Positions 1 to 7,726 of a DNA stretch of 64,000 nucleotides are shown here, piece by piece (position 1 is the stretch's first letter; the number at the start of each line of letters is the position of its first letter). A program made the translations under genes and the position numbers. The stretch is from an uncultured Bacteroidia bacterium (GTDB lineage: Bacteria; Bacteroidota; Bacteroidia; Bacteroidales; ML635J-15): positions 1-64,000 of the forward strand of contig CADAXK010000012.1 of NCBI GenBank assembly GCA_902791865.1, in the 5' to 3' direction. Below the pieces are notes generated by a model, which worked only from the letters and a program-made list of their open reading frames with translations, did not search any database and was not told where the DNA came from.

Positions 1-1
1 A

Positions 2-583
2 GCCTTTGAAAAAGAAATAGTTCAACCTTGTTTTGGGTCTCTTTTTGACACTTATAACATTTTCATGGCAATTTCAGGTCTCTTTTTGACACATACGCCG
101 AAATTCCTTTTAAAGATAGGCATCAATCCGCAAAGCGTTTCGGAGATAAAGCAGGATATTGAGTATATGGACGATGTGATGAAGAAGATTCGCGAAATAA
201 ACCGCGCCAACGATGTACTGAAAAGCAAGTACAAGCAGGACGAACGCTTTGTGCGCATACACAAGCGCATTGTCGAAGAAAACGAGAAGCGCACCGAGAA
301 GCACGAAAAACCTGTCATATCCGACAAGGAATACGAAATTGCCGACGGGCTTAACCGCCTGAAAGACTGGATAGACCAGCTGATATTCTACAAGCAGGAC
401 ATTCTGAGCAACGAGGCTGCATTCGACCAGGATGTACTTTCGCTGGTGAGCGAGAAACTGCTCGACCTGCAAATATCGTCGAACCTTAACGACAGGAAAT
501 TCATACAGTGCGAAATTGCCAACGAATATTATGTGCAGTACAACCAGATGTTAAACACAAACAACAAACGATTATACATTTAG
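2..583 (+). CDS. hsdR: Type I restriction enzyme R subunit, C-terminal part (partial or 5'-truncated)
   Basis: The frame is open to the left edge; an internal ATG lies at 65. From about position 100 the protein reads as the helical C-terminal domain of HsdR, the ATP-driven translocase/nuclease subunit: KIGINPQS, then INRANDVLKSKYKQDERF and RIHKRI, resembling the end of Bacteroidetes HsdR. No helicase or PD-(D/E)xK motif is inside the window. The residues upstream of the KIGINP segment do not look like HsdR to me, and a 16-bp direct repeat (36-51, 77-92) lies there, so the gene may be a truncated remnant rather than merely cut by the window. The stop lies 1 base before the hsdM start, so R, M and S are probably one operon. 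Subunit identity is fairly sure; intactness is not. Confidence 0.7.
   Translation, partial: AFEKEIVQPCFGSLFDTYNIFMAISGLFLTHTPKFLLKIGINPQSVSEIKQDIEYMDDVMKKIREINRANDVLKSKYKQDERFVRIHKRIVEENEKRTEKHEKPVISDKEYEIADGLNRLKDWIDQLIFYKQDILSNEAAFDQDVLSLVSEKLLDLQISSNLNDRKFIQCEIANEYYVQYNQMLNTNNKRLYI
36..92. repeat. 16-bp direct repeat at the 5' edge of the hsdR fragment
   Basis: GGTCTCTTTTTGACAC occurs at 36-51 and again at 77-92, 41 bp apart. The spacing is not a multiple of three, so the copies are read in different frames. It marks the stretch where the reading frame stops looking like HsdR. Confidence 0.6.
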
Positions 584-584
584 A

Positions 585-2228
585 ATGGATATAAAGTCGA
601 GAACAATACAACTGATAGATTCGCTTAAGGCCGTTTGCGGAAACGCGGGTCTGGGCAACGACGGAAACGAATACAAGATAATAACCGAAATTTTCCTGTA
701 CAAGTTCCTGAACGACAAGTTTGCACACGAGGCAAAGCAAAACCGCGCATACGGCAAGCGGTTGAGCGACGCCGAAAAATGGGACGCCGAGTACGACAAG
801 TTTACCGACGACGAAGTGGAAGACCTCTGGTCGTATATGAGCCACAACATTCCGCGACTGAAGCCCGAACACACATTAGGACATCTGTACAACTCATCGA
901 AACAAAGCGGATTCGGCGATATTCTCGACGGCACATTGCTCGACATTGCCAATGCAAACGCCGAAATTTTCTCGATGGCAAGCGTGGGCGATACTAAAAT
1001 CACCATTTTCGACCGCATAACCACTCTTATTCAGGAAGTGGAGCAGCGCGACAATTTTGCCTGCGCCTTGGTTTCGAAACTGGCCGACTTCAATTTCGAG
1101 GATGTATTCGGCGAGAAATACGACTTCTTCTCCGACATTTTCGAGTACCTTATCAAGGACTACAACACGGCTGGCGGTGGAAAATATGCCGAATACTTCA
1201 CGCCAAAGGCTATTGCGACAATTATTGCAAGACTTCTAGTAGGCGACAACGCACAGCTTACAAGCAAGACCTGCTACGACCCAACCGCCGGTTCGGGAAC
1301 ACTGCTTATGGCATTGGCACACCAAATTGGAACCGACCGCTGTACAATATACAGCCAGGACATTTCGCAGAAATCGTCGCAGATGCTTCGTCTGAACCTG
1401 ATTCTTAACGATTTGGTTGACAGCATACAGAACATTGTGAAGGGCAACACGCTTACAAACCCAGCGCACAAAAACAGCGACGGCTCGTTGCGCAAGTTCG
1501 ACTTCGTAGTTTCAAATCCGCCATTCAAACTCGACTTTTCCGACTACAGGGAAACCATTGCTACCGACAAATTCCGCTTCTGGGCAGGCGTGCCTACCGT
1601 TCCAGCCAAGAAAAAGGAGTCGATGGCAATATACACCTGCTTCATACAGCATGTTGTAAACTCGATTGCAGCAAGCGGCAAAGGTGCAATTGTAATTCCT
1701 ACTGGTTTTATCACAGCAAAGTCGGGCATCGAAAACAAAATCCTGCACCGCCTTATCGACGACCACATTGTTTCGGGCGTAGTGAGTATGCCATCGAATG
1801 TGTTTGCCAATACTGGCACAAATGTATCGGTGCTGTTCTTCGACAAGAGCGCCGACAAGACCGACGACGATACCGTAATCCTTATTGACGCCTCGAAGCT
1901 TGGCGAGGAGTACAAGGATGCAAACGGACTGAAAAAGGTTCGCCTTAATCCGCAGGAGATTGAAAAGATTGTTACCACATTCCGCAACAAAACGGCTCTC
2001 GAAGACTTTTCCGTTGCCGTCACATACGATGAAATCCGTGAGAAGAACTACAGTCTTTCGGCTGGGCAGTATTTCGACATTAAGATTGAGTATGTTGACA
2101 TTAGCGAGGAGGAATTCAACTCACGGATAGCCGACTACAAAAAGGATCTTGCCGAGCAGTTTGCCGAAAGTCGCAGTCTGGAGGAAGAAATAATGAAGCA
2201 GTTGGGACAACTGAATTTTATAAAATAA
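585..2228 (+). CDS. hsdM: Type I restriction-modification system DNA methyltransferase, M subunit
   Basis: N6-adenine methyltransferase subunit that with HsdS forms the modification enzyme and with HsdR the restriction complex. The 547-residue length is typical for the family. It has an N-terminal HsdM helical domain (about 1-150), the SAM-binding motif DPTAGSGTLL (about residue 230) and the catalytic motif IV NPPF in the stretch FDFVVSNPPF (about residue 310). No frameshift or missing motif is seen. The gene starts 2 bases after the hsdR stop and is followed by hsdS after a 64-base gap. Base composition is clearly more GC-rich than the recognition domains of hsdS next door. Confidence 0.95.
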   Translation: MDIKSRTIQLIDSLKAVCGNAGLGNDGNEYKIITEIFLYKFLNDKFAHEAKQNRAYGKRLSDAEKWDAEYDKFTDDEVEDLWSYMSHNIPRLKPEHTLGHLYNSSKQSGFGDILDGTLLDIANANAEIFSMASVGDTKITIFDRITTLIQEVEQRDNFACALVSKLADFNFEDVFGEKYDFFSDIFEYLIKDYNTAGGGKYAEYFTPKAIATIIARLLVGDNAQLTSKTCYDPTAGSGTLLMALAHQIGTDRCTIYSQDISQKSSQMLRLNLILNDLVDSIQNIVKGNTLTNPAHKNSDGSLRKFDFVVSNPPFKLDFSDYRETIATDKFRFWAGVPTVPAKKKESMAIYTCFIQHVVNSIAASGKGAIVIPTGFITAKSGIENKILHRLIDDHIVSGVVSMPSNVFANTGTNVSVLFFDKSADKTDDDTVILIDASKLGEEYKDANGLKKVRLNPQEIEKIVTTFRNKTALEDFSVAVTYDEIREKNYSLSAGQYFDIKIEYVDISEEEFNSRIADYKKDLAEQFAESRSLEEEIMKQLGQLNFIK

Positions 2229-2292
2229 GTGGAAATCTGTGAGAGATTGAACAGCAGAAGGAGTTTTTCAAATTACAGAATGAAAAGTAATT

Positions 2293-3627
2293 ATGGAACT
2301 AAAAAAATATAAGTTTAATGATATTGTTATTGGTAATGAAGGTCTTTTAAAAGGTCCTTTTGGTAGTGATTTAAAAAAGGAATTGTACGTCCCCAAATCA
2401 GAGTCAACATACAAGGTTTATCTACAAGAAAACATTCTAAAAAAGGACAATTTTGTTGGTAACCATTATATTACAAAAGATTACTATGATACAGCGATGA
2501 AACGCTATGCTGTTAAAGAAGGCGATTTTATTGTAACTTGTGACGGTACTCTTGGCGAGATATTTCAATTAAAAAATATAACAGAGAAAGGTATAATTAG
2601 TTCTTCCCTTTTAAGGATTACGTTAAACAAAGAATTATGTGATGAGGTCTTTTTCCCATATTTTTGGACAATAAAAATGAAGAAAACACTTGTTGCAAGG
2701 GCTAATAATTCTGTATTGAAGCACCTTCCTGGTTTAACTGACATTCGTAACTTTTCATTTGAGTTGCCTAATCTTCCCACTCAACGCAAAATTGCCGCTG
2801 TTCTCTCTGCATTAGATAATAAAATTGACCTCAACCGCTCCATAAACCGCAACCTCGAAGCTCTTGCCAAGCAACACTACGACTATTGGTTTGTGCAGTT
2901 CGACTTCCCCTTCGACTTTGCTCAGGGCAAGCCCAACGCCGAAGGCAAGCCATACAAAAGCAGTGGTGGAAAAATGGTATGGAACGACAAACTGAAAAGA
3001 GAAGTACCAGAAGGATGGGAAGTGAAAAAATTAGAAGATACGCTAAAATGTGACATATCTGGAGATTGGGGAGAAGAACAAACAAAAGGGAACCACACAT
3101 ATAAGGTTAATTGCATTCGTGGTTGCGATATGGTCAATATGACCAATCTTCCCGAAAGATATATTATTCCCAAAAATGCTGACAAACTGCTGGAAACCAA
3201 CGATTTCGTTATTGAGATTTCTGGAGGCAGTCCGTCACAATCTACAGGAAGAATTGTTCAAATTACTGAAGAAATAATCAATCGTTTTAATAAAAAAGTT
3301 ATATGCTCCAACTTTTGCCACGGCATTAGGCTCAAAGAGGCAAATCTTGTTTCTTACTTTCTTCAAACATGGAATACTTTTTATAAGAATGGAGTATTTT
3401 TTAATTACGAAGGCAAAACGAGCGGATTAAAGAATTTCCAATTTGATTCTTTTTTCTCAAACTATTGGTATTTTCCTCCAATGGAATTAGCAAGGCAATA
3501 TCACGAAACTTATTCAAAAATAAAAGAAAAGATTGATAAAACAGAAACAGAAATTACGAAACTCACAGCCCTACGCGACAAGTTGTTGCCGCTGCTGATG
3601 AACGGGCAGGTTGAGGTAAAAGGATAA
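2293..3627 (+). CDS. hsdS: Type I restriction-modification system specificity subunit S
   Basis: Specificity subunit (444 aa) that recognises the bipartite target site. Two target recognition domains (about 1-165 and 235-400) are each followed by a helical spacer: LPTQRKIAAVLSALDNKIDLN in the middle and KIDKTETEITKLTALRDKLL at the C-terminus, ending in LPLLMNGQVEVKG as usual for Bacteroidetes HsdS. Both recognition domains are AT-rich, while the central spacer (about 2770-3020) has the GC-richer composition of hsdM, a mosaic expected from domain swapping. An in-frame 8-residue insertion, FDFAQGKP, sits in the linker before the second domain (see the repeat entry). The target sequence cannot be predicted. 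Confidence 0.92.
   Translation: MELKKYKFNDIVIGNEGLLKGPFGSDLKKELYVPKSESTYKVYLQENILKKDNFVGNHYITKDYYDTAMKRYAVKEGDFIVTCDGTLGEIFQLKNITEKGIISSSLLRITLNKELCDEVFFPYFWTIKMKKTLVARANNSVLKHLPGLTDIRNFSFELPNLPTQRKIAAVLSALDNKIDLNRSINRNLEALAKQHYDYWFVQFDFPFDFAQGKPNAEGKPYKSSGGKMVWNDKLKREVPEGWEVKKLEDTLKCDISGDWGEEQTKGNHTYKVNCIRGCDMVNMTNLPERYIIPKNADKLLETNDFVIEISGGSPSQSTGRIVQITEEIINRFNKKVICSNFCHGIRLKEANLVSYFLQTWNTFYKNGVFFNYEGKTSGLKNFQFDSFFSNYWYFPPMELARQYHETYSKIKEKIDKTETEITKLTALRDKLLPLLMNGQVEVKG
2911..2934 (+). repeat. Short interspersed-repeat insertion inside hsdS
   Basis: TTCGACTTTGCTCAGGGCAAGC encodes FDFAQGK in the hsdS frame and CPEQSRR on the other strand. From memory, this short element is dispersed in many Bacteroidetes and environmental genomes. 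The usual HsdS linker runs FDFP, then N/D-E-x-GKPYKSSGGKM. Here FDFAQGKP is inserted between FDFP and NAEGKPY, as expected for a 24-base in-frame insertion. Confidence 0.55.
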
Positions 3628-3639
3628 AAGGAAATTGCC

Positions 3640-4173
3640 ATGTGGAATTTTTCGGAAAATGACAAAAAGTGTATACGGGAACTTGTAAGATCAAGGAGTT
3701 GCGACTCTTATCTAGTTAGCAAGATTATTGATTTTGAATGGTGCATTGATTTTGAAAAATGTGAAATACGAGTACCTATTGATTCATACAACGAAATAAA
3801 TCAAAGCAATATGCTTCGTCCGATAATGGATACGATTCAACTGCTCGAATACCTTGATGCCAACGGATATATATGTCTGATTGATTTTCCAGAAAACCAC
3901 CGAGTACACATATACAACAAAGATGATTATCTATACAATGTGCCAATACCTATTGACCATCATTTGATTTCAAAAATAAATAAGGCATACAACAGTTCTA
4001 TTTATGTAAACAAAAAACTCGATATTCTTGTTGCAAACAATTTTATGGATTTCGAAGACCTGCAACTACACGAAGCAAAAAAACAAACAGAAAAAGCATC
4101 CGCAAGCGTTACACTGGCAATTATTGCAGTTATCATATCCGCACTCACATTATTATTCACGATAATATTGTAA
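3640..4173 (+). CDS. Hypothetical protein with C-terminal membrane anchor
   Basis: A 177-residue protein of no family I recognise. The body is soluble and mixed in charge; it has no signal peptide. The last 25 residues form one hydrophobic helix (SVTLAIIAVIISALTLLFTI) ending at the C-terminus, so the protein is probably tail-anchored with its body in the cytoplasm. A charged stretch (HEAKKQTEKAS) precedes the helix. It starts 12 bases after the hsdS stop on the same strand, so it is probably co-transcribed with the restriction genes. The AT-rich composition matches the hsdS recognition domains. A role in defence is only suggested by position. Confidence 0.7.
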   Translation: MWNFSENDKKCIRELVRSRSCDSYLVSKIIDFEWCIDFEKCEIRVPIDSYNEINQSNMLRPIMDTIQLLEYLDANGYICLIDFPENHRVHIYNKDDYLYNVPIPIDHHLISKINKAYNSSIYVNKKLDILVANNFMDFEDLQLHEAKKQTEKASASVTLAIIAVIISALTLLFTIIL

Positions 4174-4212
4174 TAGTATAGCAAGTGGCTATATAATCTT
4201 TATAATGAGACG

Positions 4213-4229
4213 ATTAAAAATCTTCCACA
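4213..4229. repeat. Perfect 8-bp palindrome after the restriction locus
   Basis: TTCCACAA and TTGTGGAA flank a single G. The run of A after it gives no convincing U-tract on the plus strand, so it is recorded as a hairpin rather than a terminator. Confidence 0.4.
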
Positions 4230-4262
4230 AGTTGTGGAAAAATTGGAAAACGGAAATTAACC

Positions 4263-4322
4263 TTTGTCGTATCGGATTTGCACCCCGACACGCTTGCATA
4301 TCTGCATTTGTAATATGCAAAC
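4263..4322. repeat. Structured intergenic repeat, copy A
   Basis: About 60 bases that share roughly 80% identity with 8746-8806. Common core: TTGTCG, TCGGATTT, CCGACACGCTTG, ATATC, GCATTTGTAAT, GCAAAC. It folds as two adjacent hairpins. The first pairs TCGG with CCGA; the second, stronger here, pairs TTGCATAT with ATATGCAA. Both copies are intergenic, so this is a REP-like element of unknown mobiliser. The rest of 4174-4448 holds only a promoter near its right end. Confidence 0.6.
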
Positions 4323-4423
4323 AATTCTCCCAACAAGCACAGGACAAGCAGTGCCCTATGGTGCGAAATACCACGAATTAAATTCTAATAATAATTTTGG
4401 CGCGTTACTAATGTAAAAAACAT

Positions 4424-4431
4424 TATATTTG
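4424..4431 (+). promoter_or_regulatory. Bacteroidetes -7 element TATATTTG before the AbiE-type pair
   Basis: It matches TAnnTTTG 18 bases before the ATG at 4449. A TTTTG tract at 4395-4399 may be the upstream element. Confidence 0.55.
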
Positions 4432-4448
4432 CACCAAAATTATTCAAG

Positions 4449-5252
4449 ATGACTTTACTGAAATGGATAAGAAACAGGGCAGTACATGGAATGCCGACAT
4501 TCTCTATTGAAGAAATAAGGAGTGCCGGTGTGTGTGCCTCTGAACAAATCTTGCAGAATGAACTATCGATGCTTTCCGCAAACAAGACAATCGCTAATGT
4601 GTATCGCGGATTCTATGTTATATTCCCTGCCCATTATGTACTTCGTGGCTCTATACCCGCAACATACTACATTGACCAACTGATGAATTATATGGGAAAA
4701 CCATATTATACAAGTATGCTCAGCGCTGCTGAATTGCTGGGAGCTGCGCACCAACGGCCACAGAATTTTTCAGTAATGACGGTTTTTCCAAAGCGAAGAG
4801 TGGTTTCGAAACGAAATGTGACCGTTGAATGGTTCTACAGGGAAAGAATACCAGAAGAGTGCATCATTACAAAAAATACGGAAACTGGAACCATACGCGT
4901 ATCAAATGCCCTGCTTACTGCTGCCGACATTGTCCAATACCAGCAACATATAGGAGGACTTTCACGTGCAACTACAATTCTTGAAGAATTGACTGAACAA
5001 ATTGACATTACAAAGGATTTCAAGCTGCTGGCTCCGTATGTAAAAACCGTTGTGTGGCAGCGTTTGGGATATTTGCTAGAGAACATAGTCGGAGAAAAGG
5101 AACTCTCCGACAAACTGTACAATCAATTGCAAACATCTGCAATCCATATTCAGTATGCACCTCTTAGCACAACGGCAGACAATGAGTACAAGGAACGCGA
5201 CATCCGCTGGAAATTAAACATAAACACAGATATAGAATCAGAGGAACTATGA
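4449..5252 (+). CDS. AbiEi-like antitoxin / transcriptional repressor
   Basis: Antitoxin of an AbiE-type (type IV) toxin-antitoxin or abortive-infection pair. The 267-residue protein starts with a winged-helix region (about 1-75, with SIEEIRSAGVCASEQILQNEL and VYRGFYVIFP). The AbiEi-type domain follows (YYTSMLSAAELLGAAHQRPQ, then VTVEWFYRERIPE and SNALLTAADIVQY). Known AbiEi proteins bind inverted repeats in their own promoter and repress the operon. The stop overlaps the start of the next gene by 4 bases (ATGA), the usual arrangement for the pair. This differs in type from the DUF6088-like antitoxin at 61589. Confidence 0.8.
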   Translation: MTLLKWIRNRAVHGMPTFSIEEIRSAGVCASEQILQNELSMLSANKTIANVYRGFYVIFPAHYVLRGSIPATYYIDQLMNYMGKPYYTSMLSAAELLGAAHQRPQNFSVMTVFPKRRVVSKRNVTVEWFYRERIPEECIITKNTETGTIRVSNALLTAADIVQYQQHIGGLSRATTILEELTEQIDITKDFKLLAPYVKTVVWQRLGYLLENIVGEKELSDKLYNQLQTSAIHIQYAPLSTTADNEYKERDIRWKLNINTDIESEEL

Positions 5253-6052
5253 TAAACAGAAACGCCATACAGCAATGGAGTGAACATGCTCCGTGGATTG
5301 AAAATGCACAAATAGAACAAGACCTGATAATATGCCGAGCTTTGGTTGCAATTTTCAGTGATGAGTTTCTTGCTTCCCAATTGGCTTTTCGCGGAGGCAC
5401 TGCACTGCACAAACTTTACTTGTCTCCACAACCACGCTACAGCGAGGACATCGACTTGGTTCAAATTAATCCAGGTCCAATTAAACCAATAATGTATAGG
5501 CTCGGAGAAGTGCTTGATTTCCTGCCTGACAGGACTACAAAACAGAAGCGGTACAATAATACGATGTACTTCCGCATGGAATCTGAAATACCACCGACAA
5601 TCCCCATACGCCTGAAGATTGAAATCAACTGCTTCGAACATTTCAATGTGCTGGGACTGACAAAGGTTCCGTTCCGCATTGAAAACTCATGGTTTTCAGG
5701 AGACGCACAAATTACCACATATCATTTTGAAGAACTTCTTGGCACAAAACTCCGTGCTCTTTATCAACGCAAGAAAGGTCGAGATCTGTTTGACCTTTAC
5801 ATTGCTTTGCAACAAAAAGAAACAGATGTGGACAAAGTTCTGAAATGCTACAGGGAGTATATGGAATTTGTAGTTGGCAAAGCTCCATCATACAAGCAAT
5901 ACGTCAACAATATGGAAGAAAAAATGAATGACAGAGAGTTTTTAGATGACACTCACGCCCTTTTGCGACCAAACATTGAATTTAAACCAGCGGATGCATA
6001 TAAGCAGATATTCAAAACATTCATTGACAAAATGGAAGGCAAAAGAGATTAA
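5249..6052 (+). CDS. AbiEii/AbiGii-family nucleotidyltransferase toxin
   Basis: Toxin partner of the preceding gene (267 aa). The nucleotidyltransferase signature is visible: FRGGTALHK (about residue 48), then RYSEDIDLV with the two metal-binding acidic residues. A downstream segment has HFEELLGTKLRALYQRKKGRDLFDLY, typical for AbiEii. Known members use NTPs to modify RNA (tRNA acceptor stems in the MenT relatives); the target here is unknown. Both catalytic motifs are intact. Confidence 0.88.
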   Translation: MINRNAIQQWSEHAPWIENAQIEQDLIICRALVAIFSDEFLASQLAFRGGTALHKLYLSPQPRYSEDIDLVQINPGPIKPIMYRLGEVLDFLPDRTTKQKRYNNTMYFRMESEIPPTIPIRLKIEINCFEHFNVLGLTKVPFRIENSWFSGDAQITTYHFEELLGTKLRALYQRKKGRDLFDLYIALQQKETDVDKVLKCYREYMEFVVGKAPSYKQYVNNMEEKMNDREFLDDTHALLRPNIEFKPADAYKQIFKTFIDKMEGKRD

Positions 6053-6399
6053 CAGAAACTATTAGTTACATAACCGCATTCAGCATAATAATAAGAGATG
6101 AAGATGTCGCCTACAACACATCAACTGTTCACCAACTGTTCACCAACCTGTCTACACAAGATAAATCTTTGATAATAAATTTAAAAGAACAGCAATTATC
6201 GACATCGGAACTTCAACTGTTCACCAACTGTTCACCTCAAAGCAAACAGCTTTTTATAAAGCAGGTCATCACTCCAAATATAGAGAATGGTATTATTGCT
6301 ATGACACATCCCGAAACGCCACATCATCCACGGCAAAAATACTATCTAACAGAACTTGGATTAAAAATTCTAGAAATGCTACAAAACAACAAACAATAA
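6028..6399 (+). pseudogene. Fragment of the C-terminal winged helix of an AlbA_2/RecG-like regulator
   Basis: The frame is open from 6028 to the stop at 6399, overlaps the end of the toxin gene and has no ATG; only a TTG at 6169 offers a start. The last 40 residues (IENGIIAMTHPETPHHPRQKYYLTELGLKIL) look like the C-terminal winged helix of putative DNA-binding proteins with an AlbA_2 domain. The N-terminal domain is absent. A 24-bp sequence is present twice, at 6121-6144 and 6213-6236, 92 bp apart and in different frames, so the fragment is rearranged as well as truncated. Confidence 0.5.
6121..6236. repeat. 24-bp direct repeat built from an 11-bp unit
   Basis: Copies at 6121-6144 and 6213-6236 are identical and each consists of two CAACTGTTCAC units. 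They lie inside the decayed regulator fragment and are read in two different frames. Confidence 0.7.
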
Positions 6400-6495
6400 G
6401 GTGCCAACAGAAATATGACATATCAACTAGCAAAAAAATAAAGTATTAACCAAATCCACACAACGAGTAGAAAATCTATTTAAACCAAATTATAT

Positions 6496-6503
6496 TACCT
6501 TTG
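6496..6503 (+). promoter_or_regulatory. Bacteroidetes -7 element TACCTTTG before fic
   Basis: Exact TAnnTTTG match. If used, the fic leader is about 140 bases long and contains the three GGCGGTGTAAA repeats. A second match, TAATTTTG, lies within the repeats at 6618-6625. Confidence 0.45.
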
Positions 6504-6581
6504 CAAAGCAACAAAAGGGAGAAAAACATCGGGTATGGAGTCAAAATTATGCAGTTGGGAATTGCAAAAATTTCATATTTT

Positions 6582-6645
6582 GGCGGTGTAAAATTTTGTA
6601 ATGGCGGTGTAAATTTGTAATTTTGGCGGTGTAAATTTTTACTGG
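6582..6645 (+). repeat. Three tandem GGCGGTGTAAATTTT units in front of fic
   Basis: GGCGGTGTAAA starts at 6582, 6603 and 6625, a 21-22 bp period (two DNA turns). The last copy ends a few bases before the fic ATG. A related unit, GGGGTGTAAATTTTCACTGG, is at 7653-7672 just after fic. The core GTGTAAATTTTCAC is an imperfect palindrome, so the array could be an operator; a role in the RNA leader is equally possible. Confidence 0.6.
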
Positions 6646-6648
6646 AAA

Positions 6649-7599
6649 ATGGAGAGGAAAGAATTACAGGACAAACTGTTGGAATGCGAAAAACTGCAGC
6701 AACAACTGTGGGCATATCGCCCACTTTCGGCAGAAACGCTCAAATCGCTTCGCGAATATTACAGAATCGGTCTCACTTATACGAGCAACGCCATCGAGGG
6801 CAACAGCCTTACCGAATCGGAAACCAAGGTGGTGATTGAGGACGGCCTTACACTCGAAGGGAAACCGCTAAACGACATTTTCGAGGCGGTAGGACACGCC
6901 AAGGCATACGACTATATGTACGCCGTCAGCCACGATTCGCCAATTACCGAAGATATTGTCTGCAATTTGCACAGGCTCTTCTATCAGCAGATAAACCCCG
7001 AAAATGCAGGCAAATACCGCCGTGTTCCTGTATTTATAAGCGGAAGTAAATACGCAGTTGCTCCTGCCGCAGAAATCTCCAAACGAATGCAACAGCTTTT
7101 GCATTGGTACAATTCGCACGAAGGGAAAATGCACCCAGTAACACTAGCAGCCGAACTGCACAAACGATTTGTTTTCATACATCCGTTTATCGACGGCAAT
7201 GGCCGTATGGCACGCCTGCTAATGAATCTCGCACTGATGCGAAACGACTACAATATAGCCATAATACCTGCTATTTGCCGTGCCGAATACATATCGGCGC
7301 TTGAACTTGCACATACCGACGACATTGTTTTTAATGCTTTCATTGCCGACCGCGTGATGATGACACAAATGGACATATTAAGGCTTTTCAGAGAAAACGA
7401 ACCTGCACAGGAAAAAATGCCGTTCGACCAAATGCTGCTGCAGACAATAACACACAATCCAGGACTTAACGCACCAAAATTGTCAGAACGCCTAGGCAGA
7501 AGTCTTCGCACAACACAACGGTACATAAAGACATTATCCGAAAAACGACTTATCGAATTTCGCGGTGTTGCAAAAAATGGAGGATACTACGCGATATAG
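6649..7599 (+). CDS. Fic-family protein (class II, with winged-helix tail)
   Basis: Fic proteins transfer AMP or another nucleotide moiety to a target protein hydroxyl. In this 316-residue protein the catalytic loop HPFIDGNGRMAR is complete (His178). The inhibitory helix motif S46-x3-E50-G51 (TSNAIEGNSL) lies N-terminal, which makes it a class II, self-inhibited Fic. The C-terminal 60 residues (LNAPKLSERLGRSLRTTQRYIKTLSEKRLI) form a helix-turn-helix of the usual Bacteroidetes Fic architecture, which may bind DNA. The three leader repeats suggest autoregulation, but this is inference. No antitoxin gene is adjacent, as expected when the inhibitory helix is internal. Confidence 0.92.
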   Translation: MERKELQDKLLECEKLQQQLWAYRPLSAETLKSLREYYRIGLTYTSNAIEGNSLTESETKVVIEDGLTLEGKPLNDIFEAVGHAKAYDYMYAVSHDSPITEDIVCNLHRLFYQQINPENAGKYRRVPVFISGSKYAVAPAAEISKRMQQLLHWYNSHEGKMHPVTLAAELHKRFVFIHPFIDGNGRMARLLMNLALMRNDYNIAIIPAICRAEYISALELAHTDDIVFNAFIADRVMMTQMDILRLFRENEPAQEKMPFDQMLLQTITHNPGLNAPKLSERLGRSLRTTQRYIKTLSEKRLIEFRGVAKNGGYYAI

Positions 7600-7626
7600 T
7601 TTCACCGTTCTCCCCCCAATGTTGTC

Positions 7627-7672
7627 TATATTTGCACAAATTCCATTTTTTTGGGGTGTAAATTTTCACTGG
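7627..7672 (+). promoter_or_regulatory. Promoter-like TATATTTG followed by a fourth fic-type repeat unit
   Basis: TATATTTG (7627-7634) is followed by GGGGTGTAAATTTTCACTGG (7653-7672), repeating the order seen in front of fic (promoter then repeat unit). It could be a remnant of a second fic leader or an operator for the next gene. Confidence 0.35.
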
Positions 7673-7697
7673 CATATAGGAACAAAAAAATTTATTG

Positions 7698-7705
7698 TAT
7701 CTTTG
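7698..7705 (+). promoter_or_regulatory. Bacteroidetes -7 element TATCTTTG
   Basis: Exact TAnnTTTG match 21 bases before the lipoprotein start at 7727. Confidence 0.6.
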
Positions 7706-7726
7706 TCGCACAAAAAATAAAGTACG

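Noticed and set aside
4213..4229. Possible replication-origin or DnaA-box cluster
   Set aside because: TTCCACAA palindrome is single and no TTATCCACA boxes or AT-rich unwinding array accompany it.
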